A stretch of 49,992 bases of DNA from JAVBSX01 sp051660685 (GCA_051660685.1 JBOFQB010000078.1:1-49992), one strand, 5' to 3'; shown: positions 17,627 through 26,856, counted from the first letter of the stretch. Notes: a model not told the origin generated them from the letters alone. Translations and numbers: made by a program.

Positions 17627-20600
17627 ATGAAACGAACACTGTTTTTTGCCGTTATGCTGTTTTTGATCGGCGAGAGTTTTCTCGCTGCTCAAATTGATCG
17701 TCAGACCCGAACTTGGAACAATGCGACAGATGCTTTTGCACAGTTCGAACAGGAAATCGCGGCACAACATGCCCGGAATTTTCTGGCATTTCCAAACGCT
17801 AAATTGGTCAAAGCCGAATCAGTCAATTCGCCCGATTGGTTGACCGACGGTCGGGCCGGGACTCTCGGCGATCAAGGTCGCGTCGAAATTCATGGAACCC
17901 CCTCTGTTCTCCTCTACTATCTCGGAGCACCTCGGAAAATCGCCGAAATCCGAATCTGTACAGGTAATATTGATCAACGGGGTAATCAGGATTTTGAAAT
18001 CCGACTTGCCAATAACAGTGCAAAACCGGGAGAAATGCCGCAATTTGCGAACGATGCAACATTGACTTCAGGTGAGACGGTTTTGGGCGGAAATGGGGGG
18101 GGAGTTATGACGACCTTTACCGAAAAGTCAGGCAAACCTCTTTTTGACGAACCGTTTGATTGGATTGAGGTCAAAATGTGGAAAACCTATCCTAACGGAA
18201 CAGCGGGAAGTCCGGCGAAAGAGGGGAACAAGTCCGACAGTTGGGGATCAGCGGTCGAGATTCAGGTTTTGGGGAACATGGACGATCCGGCCAGTTTTGC
18301 GTCGGAAGAGGAACGGAATGCTTTTCAAGAACAACAGGTCCGTCAAAAACAGGAAAAGGAATTCGCAAGAGTTGGTCGGGATACCCGTTATGCTCTGAAA
18401 CAGTTTGCCAAATCGTGTCAATCTCTCCGTCTTGCAATTGAGGATTTGAGTAAACGATTTCCCGATCAATACAACGGTCAGGATTATCTCAAACGATTGA
18501 GCGAGTTTGAAAAACAGTATGAACAGCAAAAGTTGGGGCTTCTCTCGCTCGATTGGGCCAAACGGTTTGCCGCATTTCGCAAAGAAGTCCTGCTCGCCAA
18601 TCCACTTTTGAATTTCGACGAACTGTTGTTTCGACGGGCTCAAAATTCTGGTTTAGAAGCGAACTGGATTTCCAACTGTTCTCGCGGAAAAGGAGATTAC
18701 GGTAATGCTCTTGTAACCGTTCCCCCTCGTCATGCAAACGGCGAGTACCGAACCGTCCTTGAAGGACCTCAAGGTTCCTTTGTTGGGGACATTGCGCTAC
18801 ATTGGGACGCCGACAAAATGCTTGTAACCGCTCTTGGGGAAGACAAAACTTGGCAGGTTTTTGAAGTCAATCTCGACGGAACCGGTTTACGTCAGGTTAC
18901 TCCTTCAATTGGGACGGACATTGACAATGCAGAAGGGTGTTATGTCCCGGACGGTTCCGTTTTGTTCATCTCAACGGCGTCAATGATGGGGGTTCCCTGT
19001 ATCGACGGGAGTTCGCAAGTCGGGAACATTTATCGAATCGAAGAAGATGGTCAAACAGTTCGTCAATTGACATTCGAGCAGGATCAGGATTGGTGTCCGG
19101 TTGTTTTACCAAACGGACGGATCATGTATTTACGTTGGGAGTACACGGACACCGCGCACTATTTTACACGGATTTTGTTCAGCATGAATCCTGACGGGAC
19201 AAATCAGGTCGAGCATTACGGCAGTAATTCGTTTTGGCCGAACAGTCTGTTCTACGCTAAACCGATTCCCGGACATTCGACAAAATTTGTCGGAATCGTG
19301 ACAGGACATCATGGTGTGCCAAGAATGGGGGAGTTGGTCATTTTTGACCCGGCAATTGCTCGAAAAGAAGCAGAAGGGGTTGTTCAACGGATTCCGGGAT
19401 ATGGTGAAAAGGTTGAACCGATTATTGCGGACACGTTGGTTGACGGAAGTTGGCCGAAATTTCTCTTCCCTTATCCTCTTGACGAAAATTACTATCTCGT
19501 TTCCTGCCAAATGACCCCGGATGCTCCTTGGGGTTTGTATTTGGTTGACGTTTTCGACAACATGTTACTTCTTCGTGAAGAACCGGGTTACTACCTGCTT
19601 GAACCGACACCAATTGTCAAGCGTCCAGCTCCGCCGATTATTCCCAACCGGATTGACCCGGATCAGAATGAGGCGACGGTCTTTTTGACGGATATTTACA
19701 TGGGGGACGGTTTGAAGGATGTTCCGCGCGGAACGGTCAAAAAACTTCGGGTTTTCGCGTACAGTTTCGGATATCGCGGAATTGGCGGTCACGCTTATTT
19801 CGGTATGGAAAGTTGTTGGGATGCCCGACGTATTTTAGGGGAAGTCCCCGTTTATGAAGACGGAAGTGCAATGTTCACGATTCCCGCCAATGTCCCGATT
19901 GCAATTCAACCGCTTGATGAAAATGGTCGCGCCTTGCAAATCATGCGGAGTTGGTTCGTCGGAATGCCGGGTGAAACCCTGTCCTGTGTCGGTTGTCATG
20001 AACCCCAAAATACCGTTACTCCCGCCAAATCAACGATTGCCCGGACGAAATTACCAAGCCGGATTGAATCGTTTGCCGGACCTGAACGACCCGTTTCGTA
20101 TGAAGGGGAAGTGCAACCCGTTCTCGATCAGTATTGTGTTGGTTGTCATAACGGGAAAGACGGACATGAAAACATTCCGAATTTTGCGGACACCAAACGA
20201 GGTCCTATGTCCTTCTCGAAGTCCTATCATGCCCTGTCTCGACATGTCAGACGACCGGGACCTGAAAGTGATGTCTACATGCTCCGACCGCTTGAATATC
20301 ATGCGTCAACAAGTGAGTTGTTCCAGAAATTGGAGCGGGGACATCACGGTGTTGAGGTTGACCCTGAATCGATGAAGAAACTGTATCTTTGGGCGGATTT
20401 GAACATCCCGTATTTTGGAACCTGGACGGAAGTTGCGCAAGCGAATCGGGGACGGAAGAATCATTTGGCGGATGTCAACAAACGTTACATGGAACTGAAA
20501 GAACAGTATGCGGGGGTCAAACTAGATTATGAAGCAGATGCCAATTACAGCAAAAAGAATAAAACGAAAGTTGATTTTGTGAAGCCGAAAGAACTGCCAA

Positions 20601-21511
20601 AACCGGATTATTCGGCTCCTGCAATTGCGAATTGGCCGTTTGACGCAGAAAAGGCCAAAAAGATGCAAGCCGAATCCGGCAAAGCGGTCACGCAAGTCGT
20701 CAAACTCGGCGATCAGTCCGAATTCACGCTCGCCCGAATTCCAGCCGGTCAGTTCATTATGGGTGATGTCAAAGGAAACCGCGACGAATTGCCCCGATTA
20801 CCTGTTCAGATCGAAAAGCCGTTTTGGATCATGACGGAAGAAGTTTCCAATGCTCTTTATAAGCTGTATGACTCCCAACATGACAGTCGTTATATCGACC
20901 AACAACACAAGGATCATACGACAGCGGGTTATCCTGCGAACAAGCCCGAACAACCTGTGATTCGGATCAGTTGGAATGAGGCGAATGACTTCTGTCGTTG
21001 GTTGAGTGAAAAGACGGGCAAAAAGTTTCGATTGCCAAGTGAAGCGGAATGGGAATGGGCGGCGCGAGCGGGAACCGAGACCCCTATGTGGTATGCAGAA
21101 GGTCAAATCGGCGACGATTTCGGTCCCTACGAAAATCTGTCGGATGACAGTACCCGCTTGTTTGTCGTGAGTGGAATTAACCCGCAACCGGTTGCACATG
21201 CGGATTGGCAAGCGTTTATACCGCGAGCGGACGGGATAAACGACGGTCAGATGATTGCTGAAAAGCGAGGGGCGTACAAGCCGAATCCTTGGGGGTTATA
21301 CGACATGTTGGGGGGTGTTTCGGAATGGACCTCTTCGGATTACAAGCCGTATCCTTTCAAGTCGGGAGAGTTGGGTTCAACCGCCCCGAAAGTAGCGCGG
21401 GGCGGTTCTTGGACGGACCGACCGGAGTATTCCCGGGCCGGAATCCGCCGTTATTACGAACCTTGGCAAAAGGTCCACAACGTCGGTTTCCGTGTTATTA
21501 TGGAGGAATAA
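17627..21511 (+). CDS. Exported multidomain protein: discoidin-like, hydrazine-synthase-alpha-like propeller, two CxxCH motifs, SUMF1/FGE domain
   Basis: A 1294-residue secreted protein. A signal peptide (1-21) is followed by a jellyroll-like region (about 60-230, DGRAGTLGDQGRVEIHG) and a coiled region (270-330). Next comes a TolB/PD40-like propeller (about 370-720, VPDGSVLFISTASM, FEQDQDWCPVVLPNGRIMYLRWE). This resembles the middle domain of hydrazine synthase alpha. CVGCHEPQ (C787-H791) and CVGCHNGKD (C837-H841) are c-heme sites. Residues about 1025-1294 form an SUMF1/FGE fold (PSEAEWEWAARAG, RGGSW, NVGFRV) without the catalytic Cys pair of formylglycine-generating enzymes. TATACT at 17578 is a candidate -10. 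The function is unknown; periplasmic redox or substrate binding is inferred. Confidence 0.85.
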   Translation: MKRTLFFAVMLFLIGESFLAAQIDRQTRTWNNATDAFAQFEQEIAAQHARNFLAFPNAKLVKAESVNSPDWLTDGRAGTLGDQGRVEIHGTPSVLLYYLGAPRKIAEIRICTGNIDQRGNQDFEIRLANNSAKPGEMPQFANDATLTSGETVLGGNGGGVMTTFTEKSGKPLFDEPFDWIEVKMWKTYPNGTAGSPAKEGNKSDSWGSAVEIQVLGNMDDPASFASEEERNAFQEQQVRQKQEKEFARVGRDTRYALKQFAKSCQSLRLAIEDLSKRFPDQYNGQDYLKRLSEFEKQYEQQKLGLLSLDWAKRFAAFRKEVLLANPLLNFDELLFRRAQNSGLEANWISNCSRGKGDYGNALVTVPPRHANGEYRTVLEGPQGSFVGDIALHWDADKMLVTALGEDKTWQVFEVNLDGTGLRQVTPSIGTDIDNAEGCYVPDGSVLFISTASMMGVPCIDGSSQVGNIYRIEEDGQTVRQLTFEQDQDWCPVVLPNGRIMYLRWEYTDTAHYFTRILFSMNPDGTNQVEHYGSNSFWPNSLFYAKPIPGHSTKFVGIVTGHHGVPRMGELVIFDPAIARKEAEGVVQRIPGYGEKVEPIIADTLVDGSWPKFLFPYPLDENYYLVSCQMTPDAPWGLYLVDVFDNMLLLREEPGYYLLEPTPIVKRPAPPIIPNRIDPDQNEATVFLTDIYMGDGLKDVPRGTVKKLRVFAYSFGYRGIGGHAYFGMESCWDARRILGEVPVYEDGSAMFTIPANVPIAIQPLDENGRALQIMRSWFVGMPGETLSCVGCHEPQNTVTPAKSTIARTKLPSRIESFAGPERPVSYEGEVQPVLDQYCVGCHNGKDGHENIPNFADTKRGPMSFSKSYHALSRHVRRPGPESDVYMLRPLEYHASTSELFQKLERGHHGVEVDPESMKKLYLWADLNIPYFGTWTEVAQANRGRKNHLADVNKRYMELKEQYAGVKLDYEADANYSKKNKTKVDFVKPKELPKPDYSAPAIANWPFDAEKAKKMQAESGKAVTQVVKLGDQSEFTLARIPAGQFIMGDVKGNRDELPRLPVQIEKPFWIMTEEVSNALYKLYDSQHDSRYIDQQHKDHTTAGYPANKPEQPVIRISWNEANDFCRWLSEKTGKKFRLPSEAEWEWAARAGTETPMWYAEGQIGDDFGPYENLSDDSTRLFVVSGINPQPVAHADWQAFIPRADGINDGQMIAEKRGAYKPNPWGLYDMLGGVSEWTSSDYKPYPFKSGELGSTAPKVARGGSWTDRPEYSRAGIRRYYEPWQKVHNVGFRVIMEE

Positions 21512-21564
21512 GAGACTTCGTTGAGTACGGTTCAAGAATTGGTGTTGACAGCGACCCAATCACC

Positions 21565-21636
21565 GTTTAGCCGAGGAACAACGTTCCGCGCGTATTGAAA
21601 TCTCAGGACGCGCGATACGTTGTATCGCGGCTAAAC
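21565..21636. repeat. 72-bp GTTTAGCCG palindromic repeat, copy A
   Basis: Ends GTTTAGCCG and CGGCTAAAC are inverted. Each arm holds its own palindrome: GGAACAACGTTCC on the left and CGCGATACGTTGTATCGCG on the right. It differs from copy B (23164-23235) at only two positions, and both are followed by ATTAGGTCG. It lies between the multidomain gene and the small membrane protein gene. Confidence 0.85.
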
Positions 21637-21666
21637 ATTAGGTCGCTAAGGAGCTAAAACCTGTCG

Positions 21667-21694
21667 TTGCCTTTTCCTTAAAACAGTGTAAAAT
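21667..21694 (+). promoter_or_regulatory. Candidate promoter for the 21766-23114 gene pair
   Basis: TTGCCT (21667-21672), 16 bp and TAAAAT (21689-21694), about 70 bp upstream of the small membrane protein start and just after repeat copy A. Confidence 0.4.
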
Positions 21695-21765
21695 GTCAAC
21701 GTCTTTTCACGCAAATCGGTTGACTCCCCTCAAACGGACTCAATCCATGTTCCCCGTTCCGTCCC

Positions 21766-22020
21766 ATGTTCGAGCTTTTTTTGACCGTCCTGATCGCTTT
21801 TGTCTTCTTCCTGCTCTTCGGAGTTGCTCTCATGCTCGGGTTTTGGTCCGCTAAACACCCCAAACGTCGATGTGAATGTGCAGCCGCAAAAGAAATTCTC
21901 GAACAATTTGTTGCAAAAGAACAAGCGGCGAAACAAGCTGCTTTGTATGCCCCTCAAACAGTCAATCCACATCATCTTCCGTTGATTGACGAATCCCTGA
22001 AACCTCAACAGTTTCGATAA
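21766..22020 (+). CDS. Small single-TM protein with a CEC motif
   Basis: An 84-aa protein with one N-terminal membrane span (residues about 3-28), a basic stop-transfer HPKRR, then CECAAAKEILEQFVAKEQAAKQAA, a helical cytoplasmic stretch. The Cys pair just after the membrane vaguely recalls NqrM-type maturation proteins, but the match is too weak to name. It ends 11 bp before the site-2 protease start and is likely co-transcribed with it. Confidence 0.65.
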   Translation: MFELFLTVLIAFVFFLLFGVALMLGFWSAKHPKRRCECAAAKEILEQFVAKEQAAKQAALYAPQTVNPHHLPLIDESLKPQQFR

Positions 22021-22031
22021 ACTTCCCGACG

Positions 22032-23114
22032 ATGACTCCAGAAGAAAACGAAAAGAACCCCGAACCCTCGCACAAAGGACCACTCCAATCAGGGTATTTT
22101 TACAATCCCTACACCGGTCTGTATTCAGGACCCCCTTCCAATCCGCAACCCGGTCACTCCTCCCATTCACAACCGTTTCAACCCTTTCAACCGTTTGCTC
22201 CTTCCTCCTCTTCGGCTGCTTCTTCCCGTTTGACCGATCAGCAGGAAGAAACAGGGTACAACTGGAAAACGCCGCTTCTTCTTTACACGTTGACTTGGTT
22301 GACCACTTATTGGGCCGGGACTCTTTTATTTGGGGCAGAAGGTCTCCTGTATTCGTTGGGCATTATGACCATACTGACGTTCCATGAAATGGGACATTTT
22401 CTTCAAACGATTCGATACAGGGTTGATTCCAGTTTGCCGTTTTTTATACCTATGCCGATTGGACCCTTTGGGACAATGGGGGCGATTATCCGTATGGACG
22501 GTCGAATTCCCAATTTAAGAGCCTTGTTCGACATCGGCATTTCCGGTCCCCTTGCCGGGCTCGTCCCCTCCATTCTTTTCTGCTATTTCGGAATCGCCTT
22601 ATCCCAAATCGGACCTAAAGTCTACGACCCTTCCATGCCGTTTTATGGTGAACCGCTCCTCTTTCATTGGTTCGTTCACGGTATTTACGGTGTACTCCCG
22701 GATGATCTAATGTTGCACTATCACCCGATTGCTTATGCCGGTTGGGTCGGCCTCTTCCTCACCTCGCTCAACCTTTTGCCAATTGGACAGTTAGATGGAG
22801 GACACATTTTTTATGGGCTTTTCCGAAAAAAAGCAGGCCTTTACTCCATGATTTTCTTTTATGCCTGTATCATTCTTGTTTTCATCTATCAACTTTGGAT
22901 TTGGACCTTGATGTTGCTCTTGTTAGCTTTTTTGGGGACGGAACATCCCCCGACGCAGGATGACGCGGCGCAACTCGGTTGGTTTCGGAAATTGCTCGGA
23001 GTCATGACGCTTGCCTTTGTTTTCATCGGTTTCACGCCGAATCCACTTCCCGAACATCTCCCTCAACAGGTCCCGACGCACTATGTTGTCCAACGCGATT
23101 TTAACGAGAGGTAG
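22032..23114 (+). CDS. Site-2 protease family (M50) intramembrane metalloprotease
   Basis: Membrane zinc protease of 360 aa. The zinc motif HEMGH (118-122) lies in a TM segment and the third ligand is in LNLLPIGQLDGGH (246-258). This is the S2P/EGY-like layout without a PDZ domain. The first 75 residues are hydrophilic, Pro/Ser-rich, with FQPFQPFQPF repeats and a GYFYNPYTGLYSG block. It is paired with the small membrane protein upstream. Substrates such as anti-sigma factors cannot be inferred, as no such gene is nearby. Confidence 0.92.
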   Translation: MTPEENEKNPEPSHKGPLQSGYFYNPYTGLYSGPPSNPQPGHSSHSQPFQPFQPFAPSSSSAASSRLTDQQEETGYNWKTPLLLYTLTWLTTYWAGTLLFGAEGLLYSLGIMTILTFHEMGHFLQTIRYRVDSSLPFFIPMPIGPFGTMGAIIRMDGRIPNLRALFDIGISGPLAGLVPSILFCYFGIALSQIGPKVYDPSMPFYGEPLLFHWFVHGIYGVLPDDLMLHYHPIAYAGWVGLFLTSLNLLPIGQLDGGHIFYGLFRKKAGLYSMIFFYACIILVFIYQLWIWTLMLLLLAFLGTEHPPTQDDAAQLGWFRKLLGVMTLAFVFIGFTPNPLPEHLPQQVPTHYVVQRDFNER

Positions 23115-23150
23115 GGAATAGGGGATAGGGATTAGGGAATAGGGAGGATG
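23114..23150. repeat. GGGAATA/GGGGATA heptamer array
   Basis: About five degenerate heptamers (TAGGGAATAGGGGATAGGGA and on) sit between the S2P stop and palindrome copy B. Other arrays of the same type are at 30299-30345 and, in the reverse sense, at 30411-30450 and 34903-34945. Confidence 0.7.
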
Positions 23151-23163
23151 ACGAGGAGTTGCC

Positions 23164-23235
23164 GTTTAGCCGAGGAACAACGTTCCGCGCGTATTGAAAT
23201 CTCTGTACGCGCGATACGTTGTATCGCGGCTAAAC
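23164..23235. repeat. 72-bp GTTTAGCCG palindromic repeat, copy B
   Basis: Same orientation as copy A, with 70 of 72 positions identical. Together the copies bracket the small membrane protein and S2P genes. Copy B ends about 70 bp before the GH5 start, so a transcript would fold a long cruciform-like hairpin in the GH5 upstream region. Confidence 0.85.
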
Positions 23236-23302
23236 ATTAGGTCGTTCCGACATTTCAATACTTGGCATACACCTTTCACGACTTTATTAAAACACTCAAA
23301 AA

Positions 23303-24505
23303 ATGCAAAACAGTCAAAACAGGCGGGAATTTTTGAAAACGTCAACCGGGACGATTTTTGCGGGAACTCTTGCAGGAGGAATGGGGGGTTGGGCTGCTTC
23401 CTCGGTTCAGGGAGCCGACCAAAGGGGAGAGCAACCGACCTTTGAATTGGCCGGGCAAGGGATCGCAAAACCGGTTTTGCCCCGATATAGAGGGTTTAAC
23501 CTGCTTCATTTTTTTCAGGCTCTTGATTTGGGGGAAAGGGGAAACGGCAATGTTTCCGAAGATGATTGCCGGATGATTCGGGACCTCGGTTTTAACTTCG
23601 TCCGAATTCCAATGGACTATTGGGTTTGGATTAAGTCGGATTGGCGCAAGACCGGCAAATTGTCCAAAGAGGATATGTTCAACATTGACGAAAAGGCTCT
23701 TGAAAAGGTTGATCGGACGATTGAAACGGCAAATCGGTTGGGGTTGCATGTCAACCTGAATTTTCATCGCGCGCCCGGTTATTGTGTGAATCAGGCGGAT
23801 CGTGAACCGTGTAGTCTTTGGAGCGACGAAACGGCTCTTGACGCTTTTTGTCTGCATTGGAAAACCTTTGCTCAACGTTATAAGGGGATCGGGAATGAAC
23901 AACTCAGCTTCAACCTCGTCAATGAAGCTCCTGATGTTCGTCGCGGTTACATGAGTAGGGATGATTACGTCCGCGTCATGTCGGCCGGTCACAACGCAAT
24001 TCGGGCCGTTTCTCCTGACCGGCTGATTTTTGTCGACGGTCTGAATTATGGAAATGTCATTGTCGAGGAACTGATTCCAACCGGAATGGTTCAAAGTGTA
24101 CACGGTTATACACCGTCAGAAATATCGCATTATCGGGCAAGTTGGGTTGACACGCTTGAGTCTTTCCGAACACCAACTTGGCCGATTGTGAGCAAAACGG
24201 GAAAAGTAATATGGGATCGTCAACGTCTGGAACAACATTATGCCCCTTGGGGCCGATTGGTTCAGGAAGGGACCGGGGTTCATTGTGGAGAAATTGGCTG
24301 TTACAACCGAACCCCTTACAATGTCATGTTCGACTGGATGTCCGACACCCTTGAAATTCTGGCATCTCACAACATAGGATATGCTCTTTGGGAATTTCGG
24401 GGAACCTTTGGAATCCTTGATTCTGGTCGTCAGGACGCTCAATATGTTGATTATCACGGACATCAACTTGACAAGAAATACGCCGACCTGTTGGTTCGGT
24501 TTTGA
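23303..24505 (+). CDS. Tat-exported glycoside hydrolase family 5-like protein
   Basis: Secreted (beta/alpha)8 glycosidase. A Tat signal (NRREFLKTS, then a Gly/Ala-rich hydrophobic stretch to about 38) precedes the barrel. Conserved GH5 features: RGFNLLHFF (63-71), NFVRIPMDYWVW (98-109), LNFHRAPGY (152-160), FNLVNEAP with acid/base E208, HGYTPSE (H267), GEIGCYN with nucleophile E330, and ALWEFRGTFGILDSGR at the end. The specificity (cellulase, mannanase or other) cannot be told. No carbohydrate-binding module is present. Confidence 0.9.
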   Translation: MQNSQNRREFLKTSTGTIFAGTLAGGMGGWAASSVQGADQRGEQPTFELAGQGIAKPVLPRYRGFNLLHFFQALDLGERGNGNVSEDDCRMIRDLGFNFVRIPMDYWVWIKSDWRKTGKLSKEDMFNIDEKALEKVDRTIETANRLGLHVNLNFHRAPGYCVNQADREPCSLWSDETALDAFCLHWKTFAQRYKGIGNEQLSFNLVNEAPDVRRGYMSRDDYVRVMSAGHNAIRAVSPDRLIFVDGLNYGNVIVEELIPTGMVQSVHGYTPSEISHYRASWVDTLESFRTPTWPIVSKTGKVIWDRQRLEQHYAPWGRLVQEGTGVHCGEIGCYNRTPYNVMFDWMSDTLEILASHNIGYALWEFRGTFGILDSGRQDAQYVDYHGHQLDKKYADLLVRF

Positions 24506-24616
24506 GAAAAAATTCCGTCCGAGAACAGTCTTGCTCTCTTCCAAAAGGTAGACTACAATGTTGCGGTCCTGTCCCGTTTGTCCATTGTCCCTTATTGTTT
24601 TCCCCAAAATGCCCCA

Positions 24617-24802
24617 ATGATCCCCAAACTGCTCTGTTTCGCAGCATTGGCCCTGTCCTTTGTGCTCATGTGTCTTTTTCTCGTTGATCTGGTTCTAGGA
24701 ATGCCCTTTAATGGTGTTTCTTCAACAATGGATATGGGCTGCGCTCTTTCGGCTGCAATTATTTTTGGTTTTAGCATTGCGAATCTGATCCAATTACGGT
24801 GA
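24617..24802 (+). CDS. Small two-TM membrane protein
   Basis: A 61-aa protein with two hydrophobic helices (about 3-24 and 37-57) separated by LGMPFNGVSSTMDMG. The frame is open from 24578, but the ATG at 24617 (MIPKLLCFAALALSFVLMCL) puts the first helix at the N-terminus. The pattern helix, D-LVLG-PF-G-S--MD-G, helix resembles a small family I associate with planctomycetes; this is from memory and unverified. Function unknown. Confidence 0.6.
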   Translation: MIPKLLCFAALALSFVLMCLFLVDLVLGMPFNGVSSTMDMGCALSAAIIFGFSIANLIQLR

Positions 24803-24815
24803 TTTCCGAATCACC
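24798..24815 (+). other. Hairpin at the stop codon of the small membrane protein gene
   Basis: GGTGATT-tccg-AATCACC is a perfect 7-bp stem across the TGA stop at 24802. No T-run follows, so it may end or stabilise the transcript rather than act as a classical terminator. Confidence 0.3.
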
Positions 24816-24894
24816 TAATGTTTGGTCTGTTGAAAAGATTGGACCGACTTTTGCAATCCTCTTTCTCTTGATACAATACCGTTGTTTATTGTGT

Positions 24895-24966
24895 CCGTCA
24901 AATGATTGAATCGGGACGAAATCTTCGCTCCCTCCTGTTCTTTGTATGATGAAGACCATTTGACGG
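24895..24966. promoter_or_regulatory. Inverted repeat upstream of the RhaT-like gene
   Basis: CCGTCAAATG (24895-24904) and CATTTGACGG (24957-24966) are perfect 10-bp inverted arms 52 bp apart, about 75 bp before the symporter start. They could be two half-operators for a looping regulator, or the base stem of a structured leader (riboswitch-like). Confidence 0.4.
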
Positions 24967-25038
24967 ATTGACACAAGGAGAGTCCTTTCTCTTTGTTTTT
25001 TTACGATCACAACAGCAAATAGCAGCGAGGATTGCAGC

Positions 25039-26733
25039 ATGAACCCTTTCGTCGGCGTCATCTATCATTGGTTGGGCGGTCTTGCATCCGGGAGTTTCTA
25101 CGTCCCCTTTCGAGGTGTCAAAAAATGGTCTTGGGAAGTCTATTGGTTAGCAGCAGGTGTCTTCAGTTGGATCATCGCGCCTTGGATCGCCGCTCTCTGC
25201 TTGACGAACAACCTGTTTCGGGTTCTGACCATTTCCGTTCTCGAACAACCTCAAGCCGTATTACTCGCTTTTCTCTTCGGAATGATGTGGGGAATGGGCG
25301 GTCTGACTTTCGGCTTGACAATGCGTTATCTCGGCATGTCGCTCGGTATGGCGGTTGCGCTCGGATATTGTACGGTGTTCGGATTCCTTATGCCCCCTAT
25401 TGTCAAAGGAACCTTTCTCGCTGAAATTCTCGGCACAACATCGGGAAATATTGTCCTGTTCGGCGTCGTCGTCTGTATTCTGGGAATCGTGATTGCAGCT
25501 CTCGCCGGAATGTCCAAAGAACGGGAAATGTCCGAAGATGCCAAAAAAGCCGCAATCAAGGAATTCAGTTTCGCTAAAGGTCTGCTCGTTGCAACCTTTT
25601 CGGGGATCATGAGTGCCGGTATGGCGTATGGTATGTCGGCTGCATCACCAATTGCCGAGATTACACAAGCAGCCGGAACAAAGACCATGTGGTCGGAATT
25701 GCCGAGATTATGCGTTATTTTGGCGGGCGGTTTTCTCGCCAACTTTATTTGGTGTTCGTTTCTGTTTTACAAGAATAAAACGGGCAATCAGTTTTTTGCG
25801 CGGACTTTACCTGAACCGGGACAACCGAAAATTGGGACGCAGATTGAGACGGCGATTGATGCTCCTGGAGAAGAGGTTGCGAAAGAAGCCCGATTTGCCC
25901 CTTCAAAGTCAACCAGTCCGAATGTTCCTCGATTCTGGAATTACCTTTTATGTGCAATCGCCGGGACAACCTGGTATTTGCAGTTCTTTTTCTATTCAAT
26001 GGGGGAAACGCAAATGGGGGCGTACCAATTTTCGAGTTGGCCCTTGCATATGGCGAGCATTATGATTTTCAGTTCTCTCTGGGGTCTTGCCCTGCATGAA
26101 TGGAAAGGGTCCAGTCGATACACCAAAACCGTCCTCTTTGTCACGTTGTTCACCTTGATTCTCTCAACCGTTCTGATTGGTTATGGAACGCATATTGGCA
26201 AACTGGAGAAGGAGAAACAGTTCTTAGCAACAGCACAGCAAATGGAGTCGGACGCTGAAATTCTGGCGTTGACGGTTCAGAATGCGGGGAAAACCGAGCG
26301 GGCCGAAAAACTGGCCCAATCGTTGGTCAACCGTTCGCGGGAATTGGCCGTGTTTGCCGATTCCGTCGGTTCAGCAACGTCCGCTTCAACAGAATCAGGT
26401 TCAGCAACGTCGGATTTGGCAACATCTAATGCAGAACCGAAAACAGGCGAACAAGCGGAACAATCGGTTGAGAAGAAGCGGAAAATCAACGGTTTGTTGA
26501 GCGACATTGGTCTGGTTGATTACGAATCTGTCCCCATTGTTGACGCTGAAACCGGTTTGGGAAATGGTGCAGAAACCTTTTCTGCAAAAGGTCGAGAACT
26601 GATTGAAGAGATGATTTCGGCGACCAATGTTCTTGCAGGTGCAATTCAGACGAAGGACGAACCGCTTATGGTCAATGCAGCCGAAACGGTCAGCAAAACC
26701 GTTTCCCAATTGGCCCGGATTTTGAAACCTTAG
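25039..26733 (+). CDS. RhaT-like L-rhamnose/proton symporter family protein with long C-terminal extension
   Basis: Ten-TM sugar permease of the RhaT type. The opening MNPFVGVIYHWLGGLASGSFYVP, WLAAGVFSWIIAPW, GMMWGMGGLTFGLTMRYLGMSLG and SSLWGLALHEWKG blocks match that family. E. coli RhaT has 344 aa; this has 564. The excess is a loop at about 247-296 between two TM halves and a soluble tail after residue about 388. The tail has coiled segments and an SATSASTESGSATSDLATS low-complexity stretch. GAGG precedes the ATG. The tail has no recognised domain. Substrate assignment to rhamnose is by family only. Confidence 0.85.
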   Translation: MNPFVGVIYHWLGGLASGSFYVPFRGVKKWSWEVYWLAAGVFSWIIAPWIAALCLTNNLFRVLTISVLEQPQAVLLAFLFGMMWGMGGLTFGLTMRYLGMSLGMAVALGYCTVFGFLMPPIVKGTFLAEILGTTSGNIVLFGVVVCILGIVIAALAGMSKEREMSEDAKKAAIKEFSFAKGLLVATFSGIMSAGMAYGMSAASPIAEITQAAGTKTMWSELPRLCVILAGGFLANFIWCSFLFYKNKTGNQFFARTLPEPGQPKIGTQIETAIDAPGEEVAKEARFAPSKSTSPNVPRFWNYLLCAIAGTTWYLQFFFYSMGETQMGAYQFSSWPLHMASIMIFSSLWGLALHEWKGSSRYTKTVLFVTLFTLILSTVLIGYGTHIGKLEKEKQFLATAQQMESDAEILALTVQNAGKTERAEKLAQSLVNRSRELAVFADSVGSATSASTESGSATSDLATSNAEPKTGEQAEQSVEKKRKINGLLSDIGLVDYESVPIVDAETGLGNGAETFSAKGRELIEEMISATNVLAGAIQTKDEPLMVNAAETVSKTVSQLARILKP

Positions 26734-26856
26734 AAACAGTTTGCATTTTTTTCTTTTTTTGGGCAAGATGTTGATTTTCATAAGCATCTTCATTACTATG
26801 GGACACTGTCCTATTTCACCTGAAGTTCACCATTTTTTAATGTGGAGTACAAAGAT

